Origin: Clostridia bacterium
Lineage (GTDB): Bacteria > Bacillota_A > Clostridia > Oscillospirales > CAG-272
Direction of reading: 5' to 3'
DNA: 17,144 nt
Assembly (NCBI GenBank): GCA_017407725.1
Contig: JAFQWB010000069.1
Span: forward strand, 1 to 17,144
Shown: in pieces, positions 5,263 to 13,476 of the stretch
Layout: each line of letters starts with the position of its first letter
Numbering within the stretch: position 1 is the first letter of the stretch
Notes under the pieces: model-generated
What the model was told of the DNA's origin: nothing
The model's input: the letters and a program-made list of their open reading frames with translations, nothing else
Database searches by the model: none
Translations under genes and position numbers: made by a program

Positions 5263-8178
5263 TTAATTGTCAGAGTCTGCGTTTTCTGCGTTTTCTGCGT
5301 TTTCCTTTATGAGGGCAAGTCTCTTTTTCTTGAAGTACTTGATATCAAGCACGATCCAGGTCGCAAACATTGCACATCCGAGGACTGTGAGGGCTATGCC
5401 TGCCGTAAGCTCTTTAGGCCAGTAGTACATCTTGATCGTGTGCTCGCCCTCAGAGCCGAGATCTACAGAAATAAGTGCGCCGCAGGTGAGGTCAAGGTTA
5501 ACCTTCTTACCGTCAACGAAGATGTTCCATCCCTCGTCATAGGGAATAGACGTGAAGAGTGTGGTTCTTCCTTCGGATACGTTTACAGTTCCCTCGAAGG
5601 AGCTTTCGGTAAATTCGTCGATGATAAAGTTACCTGCAGAGAGCTTTTTCATTACCTCGTCGTAAACGGCGGTGTCAAGATAGTAGAAGAAGCCTGCCTT
5701 GGAGTCGATGTAAAGATCCTGACCGTCCTTGTCCATTGTGAGGGTGAGTCTCTTTGTGTCGCCCGACGTGAGCTCTCCAAGTGACTGAACCGAAAGTGTG
5801 GATGCAAGCGTGTAATCATAGAACGAGCCTGTTTTTTCGTCTATTGACCAAGCACACTTTCTTGCATATGAGGTCGGGAAATATGCAAAGACCTCAATTG
5901 TGTCGCTGCTACCGTACGTGGGAACGGTGAAGTCGAGATATATCTTCGCGTCGTTTTCGATCTTGCTGAAGGAATGATAGAATACGTTCTTCTTTTCTTC
6001 CTTTCCGCTTTCGGAGAGAACCTTGTTTCCGTATTTGTCGTAAACGTTCTCGGAGTAGGTCTGTGAAGAATAATTTACAGTGCTCTTGTCATAGTCAATA
6101 GTATAGTCTATCTTCTTGTAAACTTCAACGCTTGCATCCTCGCCAAGCATTGCGGCTATAAGATCATTTACAAGCTCAAAGGGTGAGGTGTAGTTGCTTG
6201 TGTTGAAATCAAGAAGCTCAGGGTTTGATGCATATGCAAGCGAGAGTGCATAGGGATTAAGATAAGCATAGAGCGACTTGCTTTCGTCCTCGCCGCTTGT
6301 AAAGTTGTGCTGTACGTAGTCGTACTGCTTGAAGAGTGATTGAATGTCCTCTCTCTGCTCGGTTGTGAATATCTTGTACTTGATTCCGAGAAGCGAGTCT
6401 GCAACAAGTGTGCCAGCCTCGTATTCGCTCCAGTGTGATTCGGATGCATATCCGAGCTTTTTAAGGAATCTTATTGTCTTTGCATTGAGTGTGGAGGTGG
6501 ATGCGGAAACACCGCGTACGTTAAGCGCGTGGTTATCGCAGACCTTTCTGACGTCAATGTTTTCCATGCGGTAGAAGGAGCTGTCTGCCTCCTGAACAAG
6601 TCCTACAATACCTCTCATTCTTGACATGAAGTTTGAATATCCTTCAAGCCAGGTCTGTGAGCTTGTATCTCTCGGTGAGAAGGTTACGTTGGCATCAAGG
6701 GAGTTTGTATTGATAACTCCCGAAATAAATGCTTCAGTACAGATAACGACTGCAAGTACCGTAGTAAGAATCGGCTTCAGTCTTGATTTTATTATGGGAA
6801 CAAGAATCGCAACGTAAATTATAAGAAGTATTATTGAAAGCCAGATGCAGTAGAAGGTGTCTACGTGATCGTACTTGGCAAACTGAATAACAAGGACAAG
6901 AAGACCGATACCTGCGGCAGATGCACCGAGGTAGGGAATTCTTATGGTCTCGATTTCCTCAAGCGCTCTGTGCGCAAGCACGAGCATTATGAAGATGAGA
7001 AGGAAGCTGTATCTGTAGTTGAGCCAGTTGGGCTTCTGGAATCCGTGCCATACTATGTCAATGATCGAAAGATTCATCGAAAGAACAAGAATGAGCATGA
7101 GCGCGAGAGCACCGAGCTTTTCTCTGAGTGTTACTCGCTTTGCCATAAAGTAAACGGGAAGCATAAGAAGCACGATAGTTCCGCAGTAGATAAAGGGAAG
7201 ACCGGTGACGTCAACCGTGTCGTATGCTCCTATAAAGAGCTTTGAGATAAACTCAAGAAGGTCGAATCTTGAAACGAATTCCTTTGCCCAGTTTGTGATG
7301 GGAGAGAATTCGGTCTTTCCGAAGGAAAGCGAATAATACGTGGGAAGGATTATTATACACGATGCAAGAACCGAAATGAGAGATGCGAGTATAACTCTTC
7401 CCACCGATTTGGGGAAATGATATTTTTCACCCGTGAGATTGTTCTTTCCTGCGGAGCCTGCGAAATAATAATAGAAGGAGTAGAGAACAACGAAGATGCA
7501 TACCATGTATCCAATGTAGAAGGTCGAAAGACAGGTCATTGTAAGTGATACACAGAAGAGTACAAAGCGGTGCTCCTTGATAAGCATTTCAAGACCGAGA
7601 ACAACAAGGGGAAGCCAGATGAGGGCATCTATCCACATTGTGTTGTGACCGTATACAACCGCATAGGAGCAGAGTGCATAGGCGCATGAAATTGCAATAG
7701 TGAACATTTCGTTTGCGGCAGGTCTTGTCTTTCTTAAATAATAAGACATTGTTGCACCGCAAAGTCCTGCCTTGATAAGCTCTATAAGAAGCAGAGCTTC
7801 TGTCATATTTTCCTTGGGAAAGAGACATACGATGTATGAAAGAGGGGAAGCAAGATAGTAGGCGTAAATGCCCATGAATTCGCCTCCCAGAGAGCGGCTC
7901 CACGAATAAAGAAGAGAAGCATCGCCGAATACGGCATTTCTGAGTGCCTCGAAGAAGTAAACGTACTGACCGTTAAGGTCGAGAACGAGTACCGAGCCGG
8001 GTCCGAACGGAAATACTCTCATCGAAATGAATATCATCCACATTATTGCAAAGGGAATAATAAACGAGCAGAACAAATATCCGTTGTCGTCAAGTGTTTT
8101 TTTGAATTTGGCGTATCCCGTGAGCTCTGTCTGTGGCAAAAGCTCTGCAGAAGCGGCCTTGTTGTTGTTTTTCTTCAT
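5263..8178 (-). CDS. YfhO-family multi-pass membrane glycosyltransferase (GT-C type)
   Basis: 971 residues. The N-terminal tail is cytoplasmic and the first membrane helix is at about 36-55, followed by roughly a dozen more up to about residue 470. A large outside domain follows, and one last helix (about 927-946) leads to a KKKR and ENA-rich tail. SVLVLDLNGQYVYFFEALR after helix 1 is the family hallmark; D67 is in the place of the catalytic acidic residue of GT-C enzymes. IPYDEGWNIFVDGKKV near the C-terminus is also typical. Characterised YfhO proteins add sugars from undecaprenyl-linked donors to lipoteichoic or wall teichoic acid outside the membrane; the acceptor here is unknown. Translation likely follows the DUF951 gene 24 bases upstream. 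The ribosome site (AAAGGA) is rather far from the ATG at 8178, but no better in-frame start exists. The 3' end carries in-frame 9-base repeats. Confidence 0.9.
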   Translation of the reverse strand: MKKNNNKAASAELLPQTELTGYAKFKKTLDDNGYLFCSFIIPFAIMWMIFISMRVFPFGPGSVLVLDLNGQYVYFFEALRNAVFGDASLLYSWSRSLGGEFMGIYAYYLASPLSYIVCLFPKENMTEALLLIELIKAGLCGATMSYYLRKTRPAANEMFTIAISCAYALCSYAVVYGHNTMWIDALIWLPLVVLGLEMLIKEHRFVLFCVSLTMTCLSTFYIGYMVCIFVVLYSFYYYFAGSAGKNNLTGEKYHFPKSVGRVILASLISVLASCIIILPTYYSLSFGKTEFSPITNWAKEFVSRFDLLEFISKLFIGAYDTVDVTGLPFIYCGTIVLLMLPVYFMAKRVTLREKLGALALMLILVLSMNLSIIDIVWHGFQKPNWLNYRYSFLLIFIMLVLAHRALEEIETIRIPYLGASAAGIGLLVLVIQFAKYDHVDTFYCIWLSIILLIIYVAILVPIIKSRLKPILTTVLAVVICTEAFISGVINTNSLDANVTFSPRDTSSQTWLEGYSNFMSRMRGIVGLVQEADSSFYRMENIDVRKVCDNHALNVRGVSASTSTLNAKTIRFLKKLGYASESHWSEYEAGTLVADSLLGIKYKIFTTEQREDIQSLFKQYDYVQHNFTSGEDESKSLYAYLNPYALSLAYASNPELLDFNTSNYTSPFELVNDLIAAMLGEDASVEVYKKIDYTIDYDKSTVNYSSQTYSENVYDKYGNKVLSESGKEEKKNVFYHSFSKIENDAKIYLDFTVPTYGSSDTIEVFAYFPTSYARKCAWSIDEKTGSFYDYTLASTLSVQSLGELTSGDTKRLTLTMDKDGQDLYIDSKAGFFYYLDTAVYDEVMKKLSAGNFIIDEFTESSFEGTVNVSEGRTTLFTSIPYDEGWNIFVDGKKVNLDLTCGALISVDLGSEGEHTIKMYYWPKELTAGIALTVLGCAMFATWIVLDIKYFKKKRLALIKENAENAENADSDN
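5276..5302. repeat. Three perfect 9-base tandem repeats in the 3' end of the YfhO-family gene
   Basis: The unit TCTGCGTTT occurs three times in a row. On the coding strand it encodes the repeated Glu-Asn-Ala tail (ENAENAENAD) just before the stop. Because the unit is 9 bases, slippage would lengthen or shorten the tail without a frameshift. It begins 17 bases from the right end of the hairpin array. Confidence 0.9.
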
Positions 8179-8202
8179 CTGAAGAAACCGTTCCTTTCGT
8201 GT

Positions 8203-8385
8203 TTACTCTTTTTCGGCGGGAATAACGGTCTTTACCGCTTTTTCCACCTTTTCGCGCGACAGTATCATATCTCTTCCGCACGAAAGACATTTTATACGCA
8301 AGTCTGCGCCAACTCTCAGAAGTGTAAAGCGACTGCATCCGCAGGGATGGGGCTTTTTCATTTCGAGAGTGTCACCCACGTTCAT
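8203..8385 (-). CDS. DUF951 small zinc-ribbon-like protein
   Basis: 60 residues from the ATG at 8385. The signature is clear: VGDTLEMKKPHPCG, then RVGADLRIKCLSCGRDMILSREKVEKAVK. Cysteines C15, C33 and C36, with H13 or C17, could bind zinc; the family function is unknown. The start deserves attention. A very strong ribosome site (AAAGGAG, AGGAG at 8414-8410) lies 24 bases before this ATG, too far to act on it. An in-frame CTG at 8400-8398 is nine bases from that site and would add five residues (M-N-T-I-R), matching the usual extent of family N-termini. An in-frame TGA at 8409-8407 excludes anything longer. The start may therefore be CTG at 8400. It is first gene of an operon with the downstream membrane glycosyltransferase. 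Confidence 0.9.
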   Translation of the reverse strand: MNVGDTLEMKKPHPCGCSRFTLLRVGADLRIKCLSCGRDMILSREKVEKAVKTVIPAEKE

Positions 8386-8454
8386 TCTGATGGTGTTCAG
8401 AGATGATCACTCCTTTTTTTCTGCCGATAGGGCATAGGAATAATAAATCATTTT

Positions 8455-8483
8455 ATTCTATCATATATTTGCCGATATTTCAA
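8455..8483 (-). promoter_or_regulatory. Promoter of the DUF951-YfhO operon
   Basis: Minus-strand TTGAAA (8483-8478) and TAGAAT (8460-8455) with a 17-base spacer. The predicted transcript starts about 35 bases before the ribosome site of the DUF951 gene. Confidence 0.7.
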
Positions 8484-8521
8484 GTTTTTTTCTCAACTTT
8501 TGTTTTTTTTCTTTTCTGCTA

Positions 8522-8550
8522 TTGAATATATACTCGAAAAGTAGTATAAT
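8522..8550 (+). promoter_or_regulatory. Promoter of the dat-DUF4886 operon
   Basis: TTGAAT (8522-8527) and a perfect TATAAT (8545-8550) with a 17-base spacer. It is divergent from the DUF951 promoter; 38 bases separate the two -35 boxes, and that gap is T-rich and shows no convincing operator. Confidence 0.75.
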
Positions 8551-8585
8551 TAGGTTACATACCAAAGCGAAAGAGAGTGTTATAC

Positions 8586-9431
8586 ATGAAAGACGTTGCT
8601 TATTACAATGGAAGAATAGCTCCGCTTGAAGAGCTTATGATACCTGCCAATGACAGAGCGGTTTATTTCGGTGACGGAGTTTACGATGCAACCTATGCTG
8701 TGGGAAGAGTTGTTTTTGCACTTGATGAGCATATCGAAAGATTTATGAACAGCTGCAGAATGCTTATGATAGATCCTCAGATAACAAGAGAGGAGCTTAA
8801 AAAGACTCTCTATATGCTTGTTGACCTTGCGGATGATGATGATACCTGCATATATTGGCAGGCTTCAAGAGCGACAGCTCCCAGAGCACACGTTTTTCCC
8901 AAAGAGCCTAAGACAAATCTTCTTATTACGGTAAGACCCTTTAAGCTTGTTGATACAACAAAGAGAATGAAGCTTATCACAACAGAGGATAACAGATACT
9001 ACCTTTGCAACGTAAAGACCATAAACCTTCTTCCCAACGTTCTCGCATCCGAAAAGGCAAAGAGGGCGGGATGTAACGAGGCGGTATTTATCAGAAACGG
9101 ATACGTTACAGAGTGCTCGCACTGTAACATTTCAATACTCAAAGACGGGGTACTCAGAACAGCGCCTCTTAACAACCTCATCCTTCCGGGTATTACGAGA
9201 GCACACATTATTGCGCTTTGCAAGGAGCTTTCGATTCCGGTCGTTGAAGAGGCATTTACCAAAGAGGAGCTTATGGATGCCGACGAGGTGATCATTTCAT
9301 CCTCCTCCGTACACGGAGCAGCCGCGTGTGAAATAGACGGTATAGCGGTAGGCGGTAAGGATACAGAGACCTTTGAGAAGATCAGACTTGCATACAGAGA
9401 TAAGCTTTTAAGAGAAACAAGATCAAGATAA
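8586..9431 (+). CDS. dat: D-amino-acid aminotransferase (class IV PLP enzyme)
   Basis: 281 residues from the ATG at 8586, almost the length of the Bacillus enzyme. The start is set by AAGAGAGTG six bases upstream; an in-frame GTG at 8577 lies inside that site. It swaps the amino group between D-amino acids and 2-oxo acids, typically D-alanine and 2-oxoglutarate to pyruvate and D-glutamate for peptidoglycan. PANDRAVYFGDGVYDATYAVGRVVFALDEHIERF covers the N-terminal family motif. ASRATAPRAHVFP matches the RGxxPRxH block that binds the substrate carboxylate. VKTINLL holds the PLP lysine K144. A stretch with E..GYVTECSHCNISI is the PLP-binding glutamate region, where the usual TEGTSSN reads TECSHCN. 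LPGITR and DEVIISSSS follow. A branched-chain aminotransferase-like role is less likely. A DUF4886 gene follows after 15 bases. Confidence 0.87.
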   Translation: MKDVAYYNGRIAPLEELMIPANDRAVYFGDGVYDATYAVGRVVFALDEHIERFMNSCRMLMIDPQITREELKKTLYMLVDLADDDDTCIYWQASRATAPRAHVFPKEPKTNLLITVRPFKLVDTTKRMKLITTEDNRYYLCNVKTINLLPNVLASEKAKRAGCNEAVFIRNGYVTECSHCNISILKDGVLRTAPLNNLILPGITRAHIIALCKELSIPVVEEAFTKEELMDADEVIISSSSVHGAAACEIDGIAVGGKDTETFEKIRLAYRDKLLRETRSR

Positions 9432-9446
9432 AAAGAGGTGCGTTTT

Positions 9447-10178
9447 ATGGCAAGAATTGATGTATTATCAATAGGCAACAGCTTCAGCGAGGATGCACAG
9501 AGATATCTTCACTCACTGGCAAAGCACGAGGGTGATGAGATACAGAGCGTTAACCTTTATATCGGCGGATGTCCGCTTGACAGACATTTCAGAAATATGA
9601 TGGGCGATGAAAAGGCTTATGACCTTCATATAAACGGACAGACAGGACTCGGATTCAAGATGAGCATAAAAGAGGCTCTTCTTGCAAGAAACTGGACGTA
9701 TATAACGCTTCAGCAGTCAAGTCCTCTTTCATATAAAAGCGAGAGCTATTTTCCTTATATAGAAAGACTTGCAAAGTACGTAAGAGAGTATGCACCGGGT
9801 GCAAAGCTTCTTATCCACCAGACCTGGGCATATGAGAACGGCTCCGAGCTTATCGCAAGACACGGCTTTGAAAGCTACGACCAGATGTTCGAGCTTATCG
9901 AAAAGTCATACAGAACAGCCGCAAACAAGATAAATGCCGACGGAATATTAAGAACGGGAGAGGCTGTGGGAATTGCGCTTCGCAACGGTATTTCAAGAGC
10001 ACACAGAGACGGATTCCATCTTGGTCTCGGTGCAGGAAGATTTATTGCCGCACTTGTATGGTATAAGTACATGACGGGCAAGGATATAAGCACTGTAAGC
10101 TTCAGCGGCTTTGACGTTCCCGTAACGCCTGAGGATTACAAGATAGCAATAGACAGTGTAAACGAGCTTAAAATATAA
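9447..10178 (+). CDS. DUF4886 SGNH-hydrolase-like protein
   Basis: 243 residues from the ATG at 9447. AAAGAGGTG lies six bases upstream and overlaps the alternative GTG at 9438, which is therefore rejected. IDVLSIGNSFSEDAQRYLHSLA is SGNH block I with the nucleophile S12. NLYIGGCPLDRH carries the block II glycine. YITLQQSSPLS replaces the canonical asparagine block with Q-Q-S-S, as is usual in DUF4886. RDGFHLGLGAGRFIAALVWY provides D188 and H191. No signal peptide or membrane segment is visible, so it is probably cytoplasmic. SGNH enzymes include esterases and carbohydrate deacetylases; the substrate here is unknown. It probably shares a transcript with dat, but a metabolic link to D-amino acids is not evident. 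Confidence 0.85.
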   Translation: MARIDVLSIGNSFSEDAQRYLHSLAKHEGDEIQSVNLYIGGCPLDRHFRNMMGDEKAYDLHINGQTGLGFKMSIKEALLARNWTYITLQQSSPLSYKSESYFPYIERLAKYVREYAPGAKLLIHQTWAYENGSELIARHGFESYDQMFELIEKSYRTAANKINADGILRTGEAVGIALRNGISRAHRDGFHLGLGAGRFIAALVWYKYMTGKDISTVSFSGFDVPVTPEDYKIAIDSVNELKI

Positions 10179-10180
10179 AC

Positions 10181-10221
10181 AAAAAACGAGGAGATCCGTA
10201 AGTCGGATGCTCCTCGTTTTT
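10181..10221. terminator. Bidirectional intrinsic terminator between convergent genes
   Basis: CGAGGAG-ATCCG (10187-10198), loop TAAGT, then CGGAT-g-CTCCTCG (10204-10216) gives 12 pairs with one bulged G. It is flanked by six A on the left and five T on the right, so it can end the rightward DUF4886 transcript and the leftward DUF1015 transcript. Confidence 0.92.
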
Positions 10222-10245
10222 GCTATAAAAAAATTCAGGAGATTT

Positions 10246-11427
10246 TCATTTTATTTTGCGTGCTTCAAGATAGTATCTCTTGTCGCTCGCTTCGCCCATT
10301 GAAAAGGTTTTTCTTGCAAGTGCGCCATCCTTTTCAACTGCCTTGAAAAGCTCGCTCTTTCCGATAACGTCGAAAAGAAATGCTACGGTGTTTTTGCCCT
10401 CGGCAAGTCTCAGAGCCTCTTCCTTTCCGTGGATGTAGTCGATCGTGACCTTCTCGTTTTCCTTTGTGTAGGCATCAAGGAATTCGGTGAGAGTGGCAAC
10501 TGTGAGCGATTTTACAGGGGGAAGGGAAAGCTCCTTCTGAGCACCGTTATATACGGCAAGAGCCTTTTGTCCGCTCTCACTTGAAAGAGTTCCGAAATAT
10601 TTTTCCATATCCGAAAGAAGCTTTTCGCCGTCTACTCCGAATACTACTCTGTATATCGGCTCAAATACAAGCGATGCTTCGTGAATGTTAACTATCTCGC
10701 AAAGAGCGAAGCGCGACTCGGGGTGATCCTTTGACACACATTCCTTTGCGGCGGCAAGAGAATGGTTTCCGTCGCCTATTGCAAGAGCAAAGCCCGATCT
10801 CTGTGAAAGTCGGTCAAGCGTGCTCTCAACTCTGTCCATGGCTGACTCTGAGAGAAAGTATCCGTCTATGTGACCGCCCGAGAGCATAAGTGATGCCGAG
10901 TATGCTTTTTTGTAGCTGTCCTTTTCTCTTGAGCACGGCTCGATGACCTCGAAATCCTTGTCATCAACAAGAACGAGTATGTGCGGGAGCTCAAGAAGGG
11001 CATCGCGTCTGACCTTGACGCGAGGGGGAATTCTTTCCGTAACCGTCATTTCGGTTGCACGTATTTTGGCACTTGAGCCCTTGTTATAGTCATATTCGTT
11101 AAGATCTATAATTCCCACAAGACCCTTTCTCACTCCCGAAAGGGTCTCTCTTTCAACGTATATCATAGAGTCCTTGTGAAGCTCAAATATATCGTTTTCA
11201 AGATATTTTTTCATATTATCAGAGGCGGATACGACCCTCTTTTCGTAATCATCCGAAAGATAAACCTCGGGGATGATAAGATCAAGCGATGAGGGAGAGC
11301 CTTCTCTTTTCTTTTCGGCATTCTGCCAGTATTCGGGGTTGGCGGTGTGCTGATCACACGCGATCACCGCCCATTTTTCTATATCTGTTTTGGGTAGCAG
11401 TATGTCTGCTCTTTTGAAAATAGGCAT
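10246..11427 (-). CDS. DUF1015 family protein
   Basis: 393 residues, near full family length. The start ATG at 11427 follows AAAGGA. Recognisable blocks are the N-terminal LLPKTDIEKWAVIACDQHTA..EYW, Y.ER.T.SG.R.GLVG.IDL, TERIPPRVKVRRDA, LPHILVLVDD, GHIDGYFL and especially IGDGNHSLAAAKE (D219, H222), followed by VNIHEASLVFEPIYR. The DGNHS motif looks like an active or metal-binding site, but the family has no reaction that I can state with confidence. It follows the ABC exporter by 44 bases on the same strand with no terminator between, so it is probably last in the marR operon. It ends at the bidirectional terminator. No membrane segment is visible. Confidence 0.88.
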   Translation of the reverse strand: MPIFKRADILLPKTDIEKWAVIACDQHTANPEYWQNAEKKREGSPSSLDLIIPEVYLSDDYEKRVVSASDNMKKYLENDIFELHKDSMIYVERETLSGVRKGLVGIIDLNEYDYNKGSSAKIRATEMTVTERIPPRVKVRRDALLELPHILVLVDDKDFEVIEPCSREKDSYKKAYSASLMLSGGHIDGYFLSESAMDRVESTLDRLSQRSGFALAIGDGNHSLAAAKECVSKDHPESRFALCEIVNIHEASLVFEPIYRVVFGVDGEKLLSDMEKYFGTLSSESGQKALAVYNGAQKELSLPPVKSLTVATLTEFLDAYTKENEKVTIDYIHGKEEALRLAEGKNTVAFLFDVIGKSELFKAVEKDGALARKTFSMGEASDKRYYLEARKIK

Positions 11428-11471
11428 GAAGTTGTCCTTTCGTTGTCGGTAACCTTAAGGTCGTTTTGTGT

Positions 11472-13436
11472 TTAGTGGTGATGATGACCGGGAAGGGGAG
11501 CCATGTCTTCGGTATCCTCAAGCACACTTTCGTTCTCACTTGAGATATAGCGTCTTGCCTGAGTTGAGAAGAGTGTGTAATATTCGCCCTTCTTCTCCAT
11601 AAGATCCTTGTGTGTACCCGTTTCTATTATCTCTCCGTATTTAAGAACTATGATCTTGTTTGCAGTCGTAGCACTTGAAAGTCTGTGAGATACAAAGATG
11701 GTGGTCTTGTCCTTGGCAAGCTTGTCAAACTGTGAGAATATCTCCTGCTCAGCCATCGGGTCGAGAGATGCGGTGGGCTCGTCAAGAATGAGAATGTCGC
11801 TGTCGCTGTAGAACGCTCTTGCGACAGAGAGCTTCTGCCACTGACCGATAGAAAGCTCTATACCGCTCTGCTCAAAGTATCTCATAAGAGGTGTATCGAA
11901 GCCGAGGGGAAGCTTTTCGATGAAGTCTGTACAGTTGGACTGCTCTGCAGATTCCTTTATGCGGTCGTGGTTGATCGGATTCTCAATATCTCCAAACGCA
12001 ATATTCTCACTTACACTGACAGCATATTTTCCGAAGTCCTGGAATATGATGCCGAATATCTTATAAAGCTCCTTGGGATCGTACTCCTTTATGTTTCGTC
12101 CGTCGAGATATACCGTGCCCTCGGTTGGGTCATAAAGTCTTGTAAGTATTTTGAGAAGCGTGGTTTTCCCTGCGCCGTTGAGTCCTACAAGAACTGCGGT
12201 GTCGCCGGGGTTAAGGGTGAGGTTTATATTTTTAAGGACCTTTCTGTCAGATCCGGGATAAGCAAATGAAACGTTGTCGAAAACGATTGTGTGACCGCAG
12301 TGTCTTTCAATCGGTGCAGGCTCGGGAAGGCTGGGCTTTATCGTCTTTTCCTCGTTCATAAAGAGTATCATATTGTCGATAAAGAGTGTGCCCTCATAGA
12401 TAGTTGCGGTTGTTGAAATGAGTGCCGATACAGCTCCCGAAATAGAATTAAGAGCACTTGTGTAAAGTGAATAATCACCTATCTGATCTATACCGGTTGC
12501 GATCATATAGAAGAGAACGCAGTTAAGAGTGGTGGTGGCAAGGGTAAGAGATATATGCCAGATACCCTCGTTTCTTATCAGCTTCTTGATTCCCTTGAAG
12601 TAACCTGCAAAGACCTCGTTGTACTTTCCGATGAATATATCCGAAAGATTGAAGAGCTTTATTTCCTTTACAAGATCCTTGTTTACAAGAATATCCGAGA
12701 AATAGGCCATCTGACGGCGGTCCTTTGATCTTCTTCTCATGTAGTTGAAGTTCTTTCTTCTGTAGCTGAAGTTTATAACAGCCGAGAAAACCGAAAGAAC
12801 GATGAAGAGAATCATGAAAATGGGGGCAAGAGGATCAAGTCTTGGAAGAACAGCCACAAGAACTACGATAAATGATACCATACTTATGATACGGCTTATC
12901 ATATTGAAGGTGGCATTGAGTATATGAACAGGGCGTATTCCCGCTTCACGGTTTGCGTTCTCCATTCTTTCATAGAAATCTGGCATATCGAATGAAGCAA
13001 GGTCGATCTGCACCGCCTTGTGCATTATCTTGACCTTTATGTGATTTGTAATGACCTCACCCGAAATACGTGTGATAATGCTTTCGATACTGCTTATAAG
13101 AGAGTGAGCGAATGAATATCCAAACTGAATTACAAGCGCTATGAAAACGTCGGTGGAGGTTGCTTCACCTATAAACGATGCCGTAATAACGTTAAGAAGG
13201 TTTGCCGATATGTATGCCGAAACAACCGGAATAACTCCGTTGAATATGGCCATAAATATCATAACGAAGAGAAGAGAGGGTCTTGCTTCCCATACAAGCT
13301 TTACAATATAGAAAAGCCTTGAAAAAAGTCCTGCAGTGAGACGCCATAGATATGAAGGCACCTCTTTGATGCTCTTTGGCTTTGGCTCGCGAAGCTTGTC
13401 GGTGGCTTCGTGGTTGTGGGGACCGAAGGGACCCAT
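11472..13436 (-). CDS. ABC exporter half-transporter (fused membrane and ATPase domains) with histidine-rich tail
   Basis: 654 residues. Six membrane segments lie in about 50-340 and the nucleotide-binding domain in about 380-630. Motifs are Walker A GLNGAGKTT (K424), Q-loop IIFQDFGKYAVSV, signature ELSIGQWQKLSVARA (LSIGQ instead of LSGGQ), Walker B ILILDEPTASLDP (D552, catalytic E553) and switch SHRLSS. It should work as a homodimer, exporting an unknown substrate. The start was moved to the ATG at 13436, nine bases from AAAGGAG; the in-frame ATG at 13445 touches that ribosome site and cannot be used well. The N-terminus is MGPFGPHNHEATDK and the C-terminus ends PLPGHHHH before the stop, a natural tetra-histidine. 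The MarR gene lies 40 bases upstream, which suggests drug, toxin or metal-linked export under MarR control. Confidence 0.93.
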   Translation of the reverse strand: MGPFGPHNHEATDKLREPKPKSIKEVPSYLWRLTAGLFSRLFYIVKLVWEARPSLLFVMIFMAIFNGVIPVVSAYISANLLNVITASFIGEATSTDVFIALVIQFGYSFAHSLISSIESIITRISGEVITNHIKVKIMHKAVQIDLASFDMPDFYERMENANREAGIRPVHILNATFNMISRIISMVSFIVVLVAVLPRLDPLAPIFMILFIVLSVFSAVINFSYRRKNFNYMRRRSKDRRQMAYFSDILVNKDLVKEIKLFNLSDIFIGKYNEVFAGYFKGIKKLIRNEGIWHISLTLATTTLNCVLFYMIATGIDQIGDYSLYTSALNSISGAVSALISTTATIYEGTLFIDNMILFMNEEKTIKPSLPEPAPIERHCGHTIVFDNVSFAYPGSDRKVLKNINLTLNPGDTAVLVGLNGAGKTTLLKILTRLYDPTEGTVYLDGRNIKEYDPKELYKIFGIIFQDFGKYAVSVSENIAFGDIENPINHDRIKESAEQSNCTDFIEKLPLGFDTPLMRYFEQSGIELSIGQWQKLSVARAFYSDSDILILDEPTASLDPMAEQEIFSQFDKLAKDKTTIFVSHRLSSATTANKIIVLKYGEIIETGTHKDLMEKKGEYYTLFSTQARRYISSENESVLEDTEDMAPLPGHHHH

Positions 13437-13476
13437 AATGATCATCTCCTTTGATGCTTAGCTGTGCTTCGATCTT

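Noticed and set aside
5257..5784. Plus-strand ORF of 175 residues at the end of the YfhO-family gene
   Set aside because: Opposite-strand shadow of the conserved C-terminal domain, without a ribosome site.
9438..9446. GTG start for the DUF4886 gene
   Set aside because: The GTG is part of the AAAGAGGTG ribosome site serving the ATG at 9447.
11472..11483. Vector-derived His tag on the ABC exporter
   Set aside because: Only four histidines, followed by native stop and native downstream sequence with a DUF1015 gene; it looks natural.
13437..13445. ATG start at 13445 for the ABC exporter
   Set aside because: It directly abuts AAAGGAG, leaving no spacing; the next ATG at 13436 is nine bases away.
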